Part shown: positions 14,599 to 23,209 of the stretch, piece by piece
Layout: the number at the start of each line of letters is the position of its first letter
Position numbering within the stretch: the first letter of the stretch is position 1
Source of the DNA: a virus
Reading direction: 5' to 3' (one strand)
IMG/VR virus record: IMGVR_UViG_3300031963_000649
Span: 1-30,803 of that record
Length of the DNA: 30,803 bases
The notes under the pieces: generated by a model
The model's input: the letters and a program-made list of their open reading frames with translations, nothing else
What the model was told of the DNA's origin: nothing
Database searches by the model: none
Made by a program: the position numbers and the translations under genes

Positions 14599-17151
14599 TT
14601 ATCTTGTGATATAGGTGATAAGTGCTGCGGGTGCGTCAAGTTGTGGTGTTGTGCCTGTTGCTGTAAAACTTGCGGTCAATAAAGGACTAAATCCTCTGTA
14701 TGCGTCAATATAACGAACACCAACTGTATGTGCTGGATTGGTATTGAGGTCAAGACCAGTTAAATCAAATGCAGACGAGGAAGGTGGCAACTCAATAATA
14801 GTTGTTATTGGTTCTCCTTGTGGTGATGCAAGTTTGATTTCTATTGGAAATATACCATTTGTATTAACCCAATCTATCTCTGCTGACTTTGCGGTAATAT
14901 TACTGACCACAAGATTTGTCGGTGCGGAGATATTAGCCAAGGTCACAGGTGATGCAACCACATATGGTGATGGTAGTTTTATATCTGCATTTGTTGGACT
15001 GGTGGTTCTTGCACGAATAAATGTGGTCTTACCTTCTGGTATGGTAGTAATACTAAATGATTGTGTGGTGGCGGTATTTCTTTTTGACGAAAAGAAAATC
15101 CAATTTACACTACTATTTGCTGGTACTGACGAACCACTTGGAACAACAACATAATCTATTTCTAATGTGCCTGGTTGCGGAATACTAACCTCAAAATCTA
15201 TTTGATTACTGACCGATGATGAGACAATACCAAACGATGGTGATGGCATTACGCTATTCACACCACTATCTAATAAGTTAAACTCTATTTGTATTCCATC
15301 TACATTCTTTTGGACGATTTGATATATTCTTGTTCCACCACGAGTATGTAATGCTTGATTTGGTAGAACATCCACATCTACTAATACGAAATCACCAACC
15401 TTTAATGCATTTGTGGTAGCATTTCGTATGCAAGTCAATTGCACTAATGGATTGCCAAATTGATTTCTATCAAAATATTTTTTTAGATGACCAAAGGCAC
15501 GACCCAAGCTATAATCGTTAACGTTTACATTTCCAGCCATACCACCAATACTAAATGAGTATTCATCATTATTTAATCCACGAATGCCATTAAAATCTAT
15601 TTGTTCTATCTTTGATGATGGGTCAATATCACTTGTAGTAGAATAAATAATAGGAAATACTTGTTGTATCGTTGCGTTGGTTTCTCCTTCACTTTGTGCT
15701 GACGATAATGTATCTCTGGTATATGACTTAATGGTTTCTAGGTAGTAAGTTCCACCAACAGCCAATACTGGTTCATTTGTATTCCAACTTTGTTCGGTTC
15801 CAGCTATCACGCTTATATCGTTGAGTGTTGCAAGTCCTGCTGATGAGGTTGGAATATAAGTTGAGAATAAACGTAATACAGATTGTGGAACACCATTTAC
15901 ATTTTGTGGCTCAAATGTATAGCCAAGACCATATGGCTTACAGATATGCTTTTCTATAAACTCTCCTGCTTCCATCGGTTCTTCCATTCTATATACCATT
16001 TTTTCTAATGGTCGTATCGTTTCTAATGTTGTAATAGAACTACTATCAAATGGAATAGAAAGTTGTGGTGTGCTTCGTGGGAAATAACTACCTGATAAAA
16101 TATCACGAAGAACTTGATATGGGGTTGCGTTGATAAATAAAGTTCCCTTTACTTGTTCATTACCAGGGGTAGAATAAATCCAAATAGCAGGTAAATCATT
16201 TGTAAAACTTTGTGCTGGCATACTACCGATACTGGTAAATCGTGGATCATTAGATGGTAATTCTACAATATGAATTTTCTTGATTTGCTGCACTGATTTA
16301 TCACGATTTGCATTAGATGGTGTTTCCAACTTATCAACACCATAATAGTAAAATGGACCAGTTGATGAACCACTAAAAGTTATTCTTGCACGAAGTGGTT
16401 GTTGTCCCGCATACACATCAAACTGCACGCCTGCGTTTGTGTTAAACTTTTCACCGTATGACCAAAAGTTTCTTTCACTTTCTACATCATTACTAAATAA
16501 TGTAAGCCATCTATCATATCGTAATTGTGTATTGGCGTTTGCAGCTACCTCACTCTTTTCTATAAAAAGTGGTGTAGTTTGTGGTAATGACGATTGACTA
16601 TCAGGCATTTCCAACTTATCCATAATACCAAGTGGTAATACTGACTTATATACTGCACTGCCAACTGTTGCTTCGGTGGCAAATATCTTTTGTTTTAGGA
16701 GTTCGAGGTTGTCCCCGATTTCTATTGTATAGGTCAGCTTGGAAGATAAATCAAATTTATTTACTCGACCACAGAAATATAGGTTCCAGTTAGAACCACC
16801 ATCAGTGCTTTCTTCTATAATAGCTTTCTTACCAACCAAACTTAACTTACCACTTGCATCACCAATAAAGGCAGATGCCCAGCGAGTGGCGTTATTACCT
16901 GCCTGGGTCTTTGCATCAAGGAGTTCTACACTATATGCACCGACAGATGAGCGACCCGATTTAATATCAAATTGTCCATTTTGACCGCGTGGAATACGCA
17001 TATATGGGGCATATCCTGCTAAACTACCAGATGGAAGGGTTGTAATCTGGAATGGTTCGCTATGCGAAGCACCTGCTGCTGGTGTAAGAGAGGTGGAACT
17101 GGTTGTGAATGCCGTTCCATTTATTATTCTCAATCTATACGCTAAGGACAT
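14599..17151 (-). CDS. Tail tip/baseplate hub-like protein with C-terminal FN3 domains
   Basis: This 850-residue protein lies directly after the distal-tail-like gene, where siphoviruses encode the hub or tail-associated protein. The N-terminal half is beta-rich and includes YFCGRVNKFDLSSKLTYTIE (about 123-142) and GDNLELLKQKI, segments seen in hub domains that bind the Dit ring. Residues from about 370 to 620 form the second hub region, including GDFVLVDVDVLPNQ and RIYQIVQKNVDG. The C-terminal third has two or more FN3-like domains (ISAPTNLVVSNITAKSAEID). No lysozyme or peptidase motif is evident. The start is two bases after the previous stop. Assignment rests on order and architecture. Confidence 0.72.
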   Translation of the reverse strand: MSLAYRLRIINGTAFTTSSTSLTPAAGASHSEPFQITTLPSGSLAGYAPYMRIPRGQNGQFDIKSGRSSVGAYSVELLDAKTQAGNNATRWASAFIGDASGKLSLVGKKAIIEESTDGGSNWNLYFCGRVNKFDLSSKLTYTIEIGDNLELLKQKIFATEATVGSAVYKSVLPLGIMDKLEMPDSQSSLPQTTPLFIEKSEVAANANTQLRYDRWLTLFSNDVESERNFWSYGEKFNTNAGVQFDVYAGQQPLRARITFSGSSTGPFYYYGVDKLETPSNANRDKSVQQIKKIHIVELPSNDPRFTSIGSMPAQSFTNDLPAIWIYSTPGNEQVKGTLFINATPYQVLRDILSGSYFPRSTPQLSIPFDSSSITTLETIRPLEKMVYRMEEPMEAGEFIEKHICKPYGLGYTFEPQNVNGVPQSVLRLFSTYIPTSSAGLATLNDISVIAGTEQSWNTNEPVLAVGGTYYLETIKSYTRDTLSSAQSEGETNATIQQVFPIIYSTTSDIDPSSKIEQIDFNGIRGLNNDEYSFSIGGMAGNVNVNDYSLGRAFGHLKKYFDRNQFGNPLVQLTCIRNATTNALKVGDFVLVDVDVLPNQALHTRGGTRIYQIVQKNVDGIQIEFNLLDSGVNSVMPSPSFGIVSSSVSNQIDFEVSIPQPGTLEIDYVVVPSGSSVPANSSVNWIFFSSKRNTATTQSFSITTIPEGKTTFIRARTTSPTNADIKLPSPYVVASPVTLANISAPTNLVVSNITAKSAEIDWVNTNGIFPIEIKLASPQGEPITTIIELPPSSSAFDLTGLDLNTNPAHTVGVRYIDAYRGFSPLLTASFTATGTTPQLDAPAALITYITR

Positions 17152-17153
17152 TA

Positions 17154-17594
17154 TTAATACCCGTCGTAAGCTGTGCTACTATTTCGCATTACAATACGGA
17201 TGGTTCGTGTGCCATCTGGTTCTAATGCGTGTGCTCCGTTGATTGGTTCTACTAAATAGGATAGGACATAAGATGCACTATCTTTGTTTGGATACCACCT
17301 AAACTGGTTTTTTTGTCTTGCATATTCTAAAAATGCACGACATCCTGTTGCTCCATCCCATCCTGTTCTGGTTGGATTGGTCAAGTTATCAGTTGGTATC
17401 CAACGAATATCACCTTCTAAAATATAATTGGTATTAATGACCCATGCATCTTCGGTTCCACTTTCTACTTGTAGGAACTGCGAACCATCAAATGCACTAC
17501 TATATGATGCCCAGTTATCTAATGGGTAACCGATATTAAGTGTATTTGCAAAACTGGTTCCCCAAGTAATCTTTGGTATTCTGTATATTCCCAT
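17154..17594 (-). CDS. Distal tail (Dit)-like / minor tail protein
   Basis: The 146-residue protein begins MGIYRIPKITWGTSFANTLN, continues YPLDNWASYSSAFDG and is beta-rich with many aromatic residues, including GDIRWIPTD and NQFRWYPNKD. It sits between the tape measure and the hub, where a short Dit-type or minor tail protein is expected. It is shorter than classical Dit proteins and no motif proves the family. The ATG at 17594 is one base after the tape measure stop; GGTG is a weak ribosome binding site. A GTG at 17603 is an alternative start adding three codons. Confidence 0.62.
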   Translation of the reverse strand: MGIYRIPKITWGTSFANTLNIGYPLDNWASYSSAFDGSQFLQVESGTEDAWVINTNYILEGDIRWIPTDNLTNPTRTGWDGATGCRAFLEYARQKNQFRWYPNKDSASYVLSYLVEPINGAHALEPDGTRTIRIVMRNSSTAYDGY

Positions 17595-17595
17595 G

Positions 17596-19398
17596 TTATG
17601 CACCAGCCATGTTAAATTTTATTCTTCTATTTGATACAGTTTCCAATGCACCGATAAATGTTCTTTGTGTATCTGGATTGCTCATATCTAATAATGAGCC
17701 TCCTTGCACAATAATAGTAGTTGGTTGTGTAGAGAAGGTATTTCTACCTAATTGACTATTACTAAATCCACCACCACCAACACCACCTGCACCACTACTA
17801 CCACCCATTGCACCACCAGCAACACCTGCCAACGATGCGGCGGCAAAGTTAAGTCCTGCTGCCTTAAAGAAATCTTTAGAACTCTTACCACCTATTGGAC
17901 CAAGTGCTGCAGCCGCAAACCCAGAAGCTAAGTTAGATAAACCTTTTACAAGTTGTTCTCTTCCTAATATTTGTAAGCTTTGACCGATTGCTTGTTTTGC
18001 TGCTTGTCCAAATGCTTTTAATCCATCTTTACCAGCAGCCAATGCTGCACCCATTGCACTAAATGCATCTGCTAATGCATTAACACCAATCTGGACTGTA
18101 TTAAACAATGCACCTTCCTGCACACTTTCCGCCGCCGTTTTTTCTAATTGTGCTAATCTATTTTGTGCTTCTAATATTGGTCCAGCCAATCCTTCTGCTT
18201 GTGCGATTGCAAGTTCTGCTCGTGCTGTTTCTAATGCTTGTTTAAGGCTTGCGGTAAATTCATTATTAATACCTTTTGCCTTCTCAAAGTTCATTATTAA
18301 TAAATCAGTTTCTGCCTTACTATTTGCCAATGCGTTCTTTGCAGCTTGTTCTGCTAACTTTCCACTATCTTCTAATCTTTTCTTTTGCTCGTCTGCTATT
18401 TCTTTTTCACGCTTTGCAAGTTCTTCTGCTGCTTTTTGTTGTTTCTCATATTCTTGTGTAATTGCTCTTGCTACAATTTCTTCTGCTTGCTTTGCAACAT
18501 TTAATTGATCTAATGGTGCATTAATATTGTTTAATATATCCGCATATTGATTAGATAATTCATTTAACCGAGCTTGTCGTTCTGCATTTAATCCATATCC
18601 AGAGTTCTGTAAGTCAAAGAGTTGTTTAAACTCATTAAACTCCGCTTGAAGTAGTTTTTGACGAGCCGATGCAGCATCGCTGGAGCTCTTTTCACCACGA
18701 GATTGTGCATCTTCTTGTATGGCGGCTTGTGCGGCAATTCTTGCAGTTTCTGCATCAGTAAAGGCCTTTTCTAATTTTTCTCTTTCTACTGCTGTTTGTC
18801 GTAATATCTCTAATCTTTTTTGTTGTGTTACTCTTTCTAATTCGGCTGGATCTATGATACGACCACCAGCCGCCCCAGAAAAATCTAACATAGCAAGTGC
18901 CGCTGTCTTTGCTTTTTGGTCTACTGTATCAAAATATTTTGTTAAAGCACTTAATGCACTTGCGGATGTGCTCTTTGCCGTTGTTTCAGTTGATTGCAAC
19001 AACGCTATATTGTATGCCTCTACACCTTCTTTTAATCTAATGTATTCTAATCTTAAACTTTCTAATGATTTCTTTGACCCTGCTTGTGCTTCTTCTAAAT
19101 CTTTTTGTATTTGTTTTTGTCTATTAAAAGCATAGATTATACCACCTACACCAGCAACAACACCTGCTCCAACAATTCCTCCTGGGACGAATTCCATTAG
19201 AGCATCACCAATACGAGCAATCGGTCCAGTAACACCAAACGCTGATATACCCATATCTTGGAATGCATTTTCTAATTTACGAATACCAACCGAAGAGTTG
19301 TTAGCCATACTCTTTAAGGTTGCTTCGGTTTGCTTAGATGCTTGTTCTACTTGTGTTGCGTCTAAAAATAAATCAAGCTGAATATCTTGTCCGGCCAT
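17596..19398 (-). CDS. Tail tape measure protein
   Basis: The 600-residue protein begins MAGQDIQLDLFLDATQVEQA. A hydrophobic glycine-rich segment (about 66-90, FVPGGIVGAGVVAGVGGI) suggests a membrane-active stretch. Long charged helices follow (about 90-420, with many Lys-Glu-Ala runs such as QEYEKQQKAAEELAKREKEI). A second Gly/Ala-rich region (450-560, ending GGSSGAGGVGGGGF) precedes a compact end. This is the usual tape measure layout. At about 1.5 angstrom per residue it predicts a tail near 90 nm, short for a siphovirus. It follows the G/GT genes, as expected. AGGA lies about eight bases upstream of the ATG. No peptidase domain is seen. Confidence 0.88.
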   Translation of the reverse strand: MAGQDIQLDLFLDATQVEQASKQTEATLKSMANNSSVGIRKLENAFQDMGISAFGVTGPIARIGDALMEFVPGGIVGAGVVAGVGGIIYAFNRQKQIQKDLEEAQAGSKKSLESLRLEYIRLKEGVEAYNIALLQSTETTAKSTSASALSALTKYFDTVDQKAKTAALAMLDFSGAAGGRIIDPAELERVTQQKRLEILRQTAVEREKLEKAFTDAETARIAAQAAIQEDAQSRGEKSSSDAASARQKLLQAEFNEFKQLFDLQNSGYGLNAERQARLNELSNQYADILNNINAPLDQLNVAKQAEEIVARAITQEYEKQQKAAEELAKREKEIADEQKKRLEDSGKLAEQAAKNALANSKAETDLLIMNFEKAKGINNEFTASLKQALETARAELAIAQAEGLAGPILEAQNRLAQLEKTAAESVQEGALFNTVQIGVNALADAFSAMGAALAAGKDGLKAFGQAAKQAIGQSLQILGREQLVKGLSNLASGFAAAALGPIGGKSSKDFFKAAGLNFAAASLAGVAGGAMGGSSGAGGVGGGGFSNSQLGRNTFSTQPTTIIVQGGSLLDMSNPDTQRTFIGALETVSNRRIKFNMAGA

Positions 19399-19410
19399 GA
19401 TTATATCCTA

Positions 19411-20009
19411 TTATAGTTTTATACCATATGTTGCAAATGTTTGCAGCTGTCGTAATCTCTTTTTACTGGTTGGGTGGTCTGCTCCCATAGCCAAACCATT
19501 TCCTTCCATTACAACAAAGACATCACTTGCTTCTAATGCAGGTATTTGCTTTGATAAATAATAGAAATGCCAGTATCCTATTTCACCATCTTTAAATGTA
19601 TTGTTGCCATAATGTTTTATAAACAACGCGATGTCGTAGTATAACTCTCTTTCTATTACTTTTTGATGAGAAGGTTTGACCCGCTTGTATGCTTCCTCAA
19701 ACGGGTCATCTTCCTTTTCATCTGCTACTTCGTCTGCAACAAAAAAACATCAATTAATCTTGTTATGAATTCATTATCAGCATTTAATACATCTTCTACT
19801 GGTAATGATAATGCGACTGCTAATGCTTCTATTGCTGCAATATATGCATCTTCTTTTTGTTCTAATGTTAACCCATCAGCAAAACTCTTGCGTAATTCAC
19901 GCTGAACTGATAAATGATTTTTAAAACTTAAAGGTTTAACCATATAAGTTGTGCCATTTAACTCGACCTTTACAGGTTCCGTTGCTTTAATAAATCTCTC
20001 TGCCGACAT
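19411..20009 (-). CDS. Tail assembly chaperone GT (-1 frameshift product, 199 aa)
   Basis: The 0-frame chaperone gene stops at 19725, but the -1 frame is open from the T7 run to a stop at 19411. Slipping on T TTT TTG (19740-19746) after residue 90 gives a product continuing VADEVADEKEDDPFEEAYKR, then VIERELYYDIALFIKHYG, and ending TFATYGIKL. No start codon with a ribosome binding site precedes the -1 frame segment, so frameshifting is the simplest way to make it. Lambda gpG/gpGT and many siphoviruses work this way: G coats the tape measure and the T domain recruits tail tube subunits. Efficiency is unknown. A sequencing indel in the T run is the alternative, but both frames are intact, which argues against it. 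Confidence 0.82.
19725..20009 (-). CDS. Tail assembly chaperone G (0-frame product)
   Basis: This 94-residue protein lies between the tail tube and the tape measure genes. It begins MSAERFIKATEPVKVELNGT, has TYMVKPLSFKNHLSVQRELR and an acidic helical C-terminus (VEDVLNADNEFITRLIDVFL). Size and position fit gpG-type chaperones that bind tape measure helices before tube polymerisation. GAGG lies five bases before the ATG. The last codons contain the slippery run that yields GT. The function comes from gene order and the frameshift, not from sequence similarity I can quote. Confidence 0.82.
   Translation of the reverse strand: MSAERFIKATEPVKVELNGTTYMVKPLSFKNHLSVQRELRKSFADGLTLEQKEDAYIAAIEALAVALSLPVEDVLNADNEFITRLIDVFLLQTK
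19740..19746 (-). promoter_or_regulatory. Slippery heptamer T TTT TTG for -1 frameshifting
   Basis: On the minus strand the 0 frame reads GTT TTT TTG. The seven T's (19741-19747) and following G give a classic X XXY YYZ slip site. Re-pairing one base back leads into the GTT at 19740 and the open -1 frame. I did not find an obvious stimulatory hairpin just downstream, nor a convincing upstream stimulatory Shine-Dalgarno. Confidence 0.78.
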
Positions 20010-20021
20010 ATAGACCTCTTA

Positions 20022-20984
20022 TTAGTTGTATGTGATTGTAATATCGTTTGCCCCGTTTAATGACGAAGGCTTGATTGTGAGTTCACTTGTGGAAACTGCA
20101 CCATCTTCTCCATTACTGATGCCGATGATTTGGCAAGTTGGTAATGAAATAGTCAACTTATTACCTGCAACTGAACCGATGGTGAATGATGTTGCAAATT
20201 GTGTTCCGTTTCTTTGGAGTTCGTAAATATCAAATGAACTACTTGCTGGTGTTTCGATTGTGGTTGCAAAACTCATATCACGACGACCACTTGCAAATCC
20301 AGCGTGTGCATCTGTTTGATTGATATTCACTCTTGGGTTAATTTCACGACCAAGAGTTAAAGTAAATCCACGAACAATTGCAGTTCCAAATGTTCCAAGA
20401 GCTAATGCAATGTTTTCTGTCTTTGGTGGAACTGTGGTGTTGTAGTTGATTGTTGCAACATTTGCATCAATAACTGAACCAGACATTAAGGCTGAAACAT
20501 CAAATGTGTATTGTGCTGGACTTGCTCCATCACTTGCTAATGTAAAGGTTCCAATACCACCAACTGCGGTGTATTGTTCTTCACGAGCAAACAATCTTAC
20601 AGCAACACTACTATCTGCTGTTCCAACTGCTTCTGGTTGATAGGTCCATGCTCCTGCTGCATACGATGCAGAGAAGCCACATGCTTGCAATAATGCATGC
20701 ACATCTGGTGGAGTTGTTGCGGTTGAGGTGTATGCTGAACCACTACCACGTGCTTCCATTACAAGGTTGATTTCTGCAAATCGGCCTGTTGGTGAAACGA
20801 ATGGTTGTGCTCCTGCGGTTGATGGTGAGTTTGGTCTTGCACCATCATTTACATAATTGATTGCCAAAGTTGGCAATTCACTAACTTGGACGGCATGTGT
20901 CGTTGTGTTAAAAGCACTTGCTGTTGCATATGTGCTTTCTTTTTGTGCGAGAACGCCGTAGCCAATAACTGACTTAAAACTCAT
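20022..20984 (-). CDS. Major tail tube protein
   Basis: The 320-residue protein starts MSFKSVIGYGVLAQKESTYA, the typical opening of siphoviral tube proteins built to be processed from a common N-terminal strand. It continues all-beta with VYDFDVS-like and FTLTLGREI segments and ends LTIKPSSLNGANDITITYN. Position between the tail terminator and the chaperones is canonical. AGGAGAACAAA precedes the ATG, among the strongest ribosome binding sites in the window, as expected for an abundant structural protein. It assembles as hexameric rings around the tape measure. No extra Ig-like C-terminal domain is evident. Confidence 0.85.
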   Translation of the reverse strand: MSFKSVIGYGVLAQKESTYATASAFNTTTHAVQVSELPTLAINYVNDGARPNSPSTAGAQPFVSPTGRFAEINLVMEARGSGSAYTSTATTPPDVHALLQACGFSASYAAGAWTYQPEAVGTADSSVAVRLFAREEQYTAVGGIGTFTLASDGASPAQYTFDVSALMSGSVIDANVATINYNTTVPPKTENIALALGTFGTAIVRGFTLTLGREINPRVNINQTDAHAGFASGRRDMSFATTIETPASSSFDIYELQRNGTQFATSFTIGSVAGNKLTISLPTCQIIGISNGEDGAVSTSELTIKPSSLNGANDITITYN

Positions 20985-20999
20985 TTTGTTCTCCTAACA

Positions 21000-21500
21000 T
21001 TAAGGGTTTGTGTCTCTTACTCTAAAAGTAATCAAGAGAGATGAGAGTAAATTAACATCTTGCTCCTGAGTTATGGAACGGGGCGTTTGACGAATATTAG
21101 TCATTTGCATGACCTCTATATTGTTGTCCGTTCTCGCTGCGGAGTTCTCGTTTTTGCTCCACTGCCGTAAGCTTTGCATTACACAGGATAAAGTTTTATA
21201 ACTTAAATCTGTGCCAGTATGCGTAGCTACTATTTTATTCCAATATGATACAGCCAAAGTAATTTCCACATCACGAATAGATGTTCTAACCTCTGGCATA
21301 ATAAAATTTACATCATCTGCCAACGAAATCATCAATACAGGAAATGCTGATGGCTCCCCACCAGCGGTCATCCAGTAATCTGTGGTTTCTGCATATACAC
21401 CATTAATCGTTGGTAGGCTACCACTATTAAGATATACATTTACACCATAGGTAGGATTTACTAATGCAGTTTTTAATAATCCAATTGTTTCACTAATCAT
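21000..21500 (-). CDS. Tail terminator / tail completion protein
   Basis: The 166-residue protein begins MISETIGLLKTALVNPTYGV, followed by a strand-rich core (FPVLMISLADD, EITLAVSYWNKI) and LLSSLLITFRVRD near the end. The alpha-beta-beta pattern with a helix near 105-115 (SCVMQSLRQW) resembles gpU-type tail terminators and other neck proteins. The order head-tail joiner, this gene, tube protein supports that. The ATG at 21500 overlaps the preceding stop (TAATG) and has AGGGAG six bases upstream; a TTG at 21506 is an alternative. The precise family is inferred. Confidence 0.72.
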   Translation of the reverse strand: MISETIGLLKTALVNPTYGVNVYLNSGSLPTINGVYAETTDYWMTAGGEPSAFPVLMISLADDVNFIMPEVRTSIRDVEITLAVSYWNKIVATHTGTDLSYKTLSCVMQSLRQWSKNENSAARTDNNIEVMQMTNIRQTPRSITQEQDVNLLSSLLITFRVRDTNP

Positions 21501-21847
21501 TAGCAACTCCCTGGTGGATCACATTCATCATTAAATGCATTTATCTTCGTCATATAAATTTCTACCTCTTCACCGTCACCAGTCAAAAGAATATGACGAA
21601 CTGCATATGATTGGTCCTCAATTTGTATAGTATTCTGTACATCTTTTGGTATTTTCGTGGCTACATTTCTTCTTACTGTAAGACGAAACATATTTTCTAC
21701 TCTTTCTACACCACGATCATCTTGTAATAGTGTTGACTGCTGATCCAGTATCCCCTGAAAGTATATTGGGTCGCCGTCTATCGTTATGCGGCATTCTTGA
21801 CCCGCCACTTGCATCATCCTGTCTAAGCCAAAGGTCCATAGGGTCAT
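21500..21847 (-). CDS. Head-tail joining protein (gpFII-like)
   Basis: The core reads ECRITIDGDPIYFQGILDQQ, then MFRLTVRRNVA, IEDQSYAVRHILLTGDG and EVEIYMTKINAF. This is the beta-barrel signature of gpFII-like joining proteins: a modification-site loop, then a strand ending in GDGxEVxIY. Location just after the capsid gene agrees. The start is uncertain: ATG 21847 gives 115 residues with a weak GAGA site, GTG 21889 adds 14 residues, and two ATGs at 21814-21820 would shorten it. The reading frame begins shortly after a strong terminator, so translation depends on readthrough or an unseen promoter. It bridges the connector and the tail tube. Confidence 0.72.
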   Translation of the reverse strand: MTLWTFGLDRMMQVAGQECRITIDGDPIYFQGILDQQSTLLQDDRGVERVENMFRLTVRRNVATKIPKDVQNTIQIEDQSYAVRHILLTGDGEEVEIYMTKINAFNDECDPPGSC

Positions 21848-21950
21848 AATGTGTAATCTCGGATATTCTGGTTTGATAAAAAGAACCACTACTATAATTA
21901 TCTTTCGTTATATCAACAATTGTATTTAACATACTTTTTACAATAAAAAA

Positions 21951-21978
21951 GGGGACGGGCGATGTGACGCCCGCCCCC
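21951..21978 (-). terminator. Strong terminator after the capsid gene
   Basis: On the minus strand an 11-bp GC-rich stem (arms 21968-21978 and 21951-21961, one GU pair) with a 6-base loop is followed by TTTTTTATTG. The plus orientation has an A-C mismatch at the same place, so it works best for the minus strand. It lies 29 bases after the capsid stop and may limit tail gene expression or mark readthrough control. Confidence 0.85.
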
Positions 21979-22006
21979 AATTTTAATATTGTATTACTTG
22001 TCTATA

Positions 22007-23209
22007 TTAGACAGTAACGTTTGCCCACTTCACGATTGACGCAGGTTGTCTTACGACTGTATCTGCGAACATTTCGAGATTGAGGATTGTTTGACCTGTT
22101 GCCAACTTGGTAAGGTCATCACGCTTGATTTCTACTGCACCGAATGTTGCTGCGGTTGCCTTACTGAAATCACCGAACAAGGAAACTGCCTTTCCAGCAG
22201 CTGGACGACTTAGGTATCCAGTACGGAATACACGGTTACCTGCTTGAACGATATCAAGGATACTCATGCCTGAACCAGCACCAAATGCTTGGGTTGAGAA
22301 CATTTGTGAGTATACATCGTGGTCTACAACGAATACTGAGTTATCAACGTTTGCGTTGTTCTTAGCAACTTGTGCAATCATTGCACTTGCTGATGCTAAT
22401 GCCATCGAACCAGAAAGGTTTAATGCGGTGATGTTAGAATCTTGTGAGATACCAGTCATACCAGTTCCGCCTGCACCTGAGAATGATTGACTATCGAAGA
22501 TACGGACTGATTCCGCTAGAAGGTCATTATATAATTCACTTTCGAAATCATAGGTTCCGTTCAATTTACCGAGCAAGTTACTGAAGAGGTAACGTGCGCC
22601 GATACGCTTTGGACTCCAGTTCTTTAATCCTACTACTACTTCGCTGTCGCTGATTGAACCAGTTTCTGCAAATGTTGCAGCTACGGTTGGTGTTGAGTAG
22701 AATGGCATACTGGATACGTCATTTAATGAAACGATTTGACCACCGATACGTGAGAGTAATGCACCTTCACGAAGTGATTCTTCGAATGTTAAGAATACTT
22801 TACCAGTCAAGTTTGCACCTGTGTTGCCGTATGCTGTTCCATCGCGTGTTACGCGTGACTTAATCATAGGAACGTTGGTTGGAAGGTAAAGTGTTCCGTT
22901 ACTGATTGCACGTCCTGCTGCACGTGCTTGGTCAACACCACGTTCTGCAAGTTCGCTGTTGTCGCCACGTAACCATGAAGTTACTGCGGTTGCGAATTCT
23001 GGTGTTTCGTTCTTTTTAACGTGAATTGCTGGTGCTGATACCTTGTCTGTGTTTGACTTGGTTTCGAGGATTTCTAATGCTACTGATTCTGCTGTACGAC
23101 CTTCCTTAATCCAGGTTGCGAGGTCAGCAGTTCTTTCGTACTTAGCTGCTAATTCAGCTAAACGAACTGTGTTGTCGGCTCCGTTTGTAGAGCCAGGTTG
23201 ATTGCTCAT
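22007..23209 (-). CDS. Major capsid protein from internal in-frame start (400 aa)
   Basis: An ATG at residue 279 of the polyprotein is preceded by AGGAGACAAC, the best ribosome binding site in this gene. The product begins MSNQPGSTNGADNTVRLAEL. It would have an N-terminal helical arm (291-335 of the fusion) like an HK97 delta domain, followed by the capsid domain. Independent initiation would supply the hundreds of capsid subunits needed per protease. A second internal ATG at 23515 (residue 177, MKKRDFGAVMEMVN) with GAGGAACCAGAC before it could give scaffold plus capsid. Nested starts are known in lambda (C and Nu3). Use of these sites is inferred from sequence only. Confidence 0.7.
   Translation of the reverse strand: MSNQPGSTNGADNTVRLAELAAKYERTADLATWIKEGRTAESVALEILETKSNTDKVSAPAIHVKKNETPEFATAVTSWLRGDNSELAERGVDQARAAGRAISNGTLYLPTNVPMIKSRVTRDGTAYGNTGANLTGKVFLTFEESLREGALLSRIGGQIVSLNDVSSMPFYSTPTVAATFAETGSISDSEVVVGLKNWSPKRIGARYLFSNLLGKLNGTYDFESELYNDLLAESVRIFDSQSFSGAGGTGMTGISQDSNITALNLSGSMALASASAMIAQVAKNNANVDNSVFVVDHDVYSQMFSTQAFGAGSGMSILDIVQAGNRVFRTGYLSRPAAGKAVSLFGDFSKATAATFGAVEIKRDDLTKLATGQTILNLEMFADTVVRQPASIVKWANVTV

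Noticed and set aside
21717-21980. Alternative minus-strand frame overlapping the head-tail joining gene
   Set aside because: It begins in the capsid terminator region and lacks the gpFII-like motifs present in the other frame; it has no ribosome binding site.
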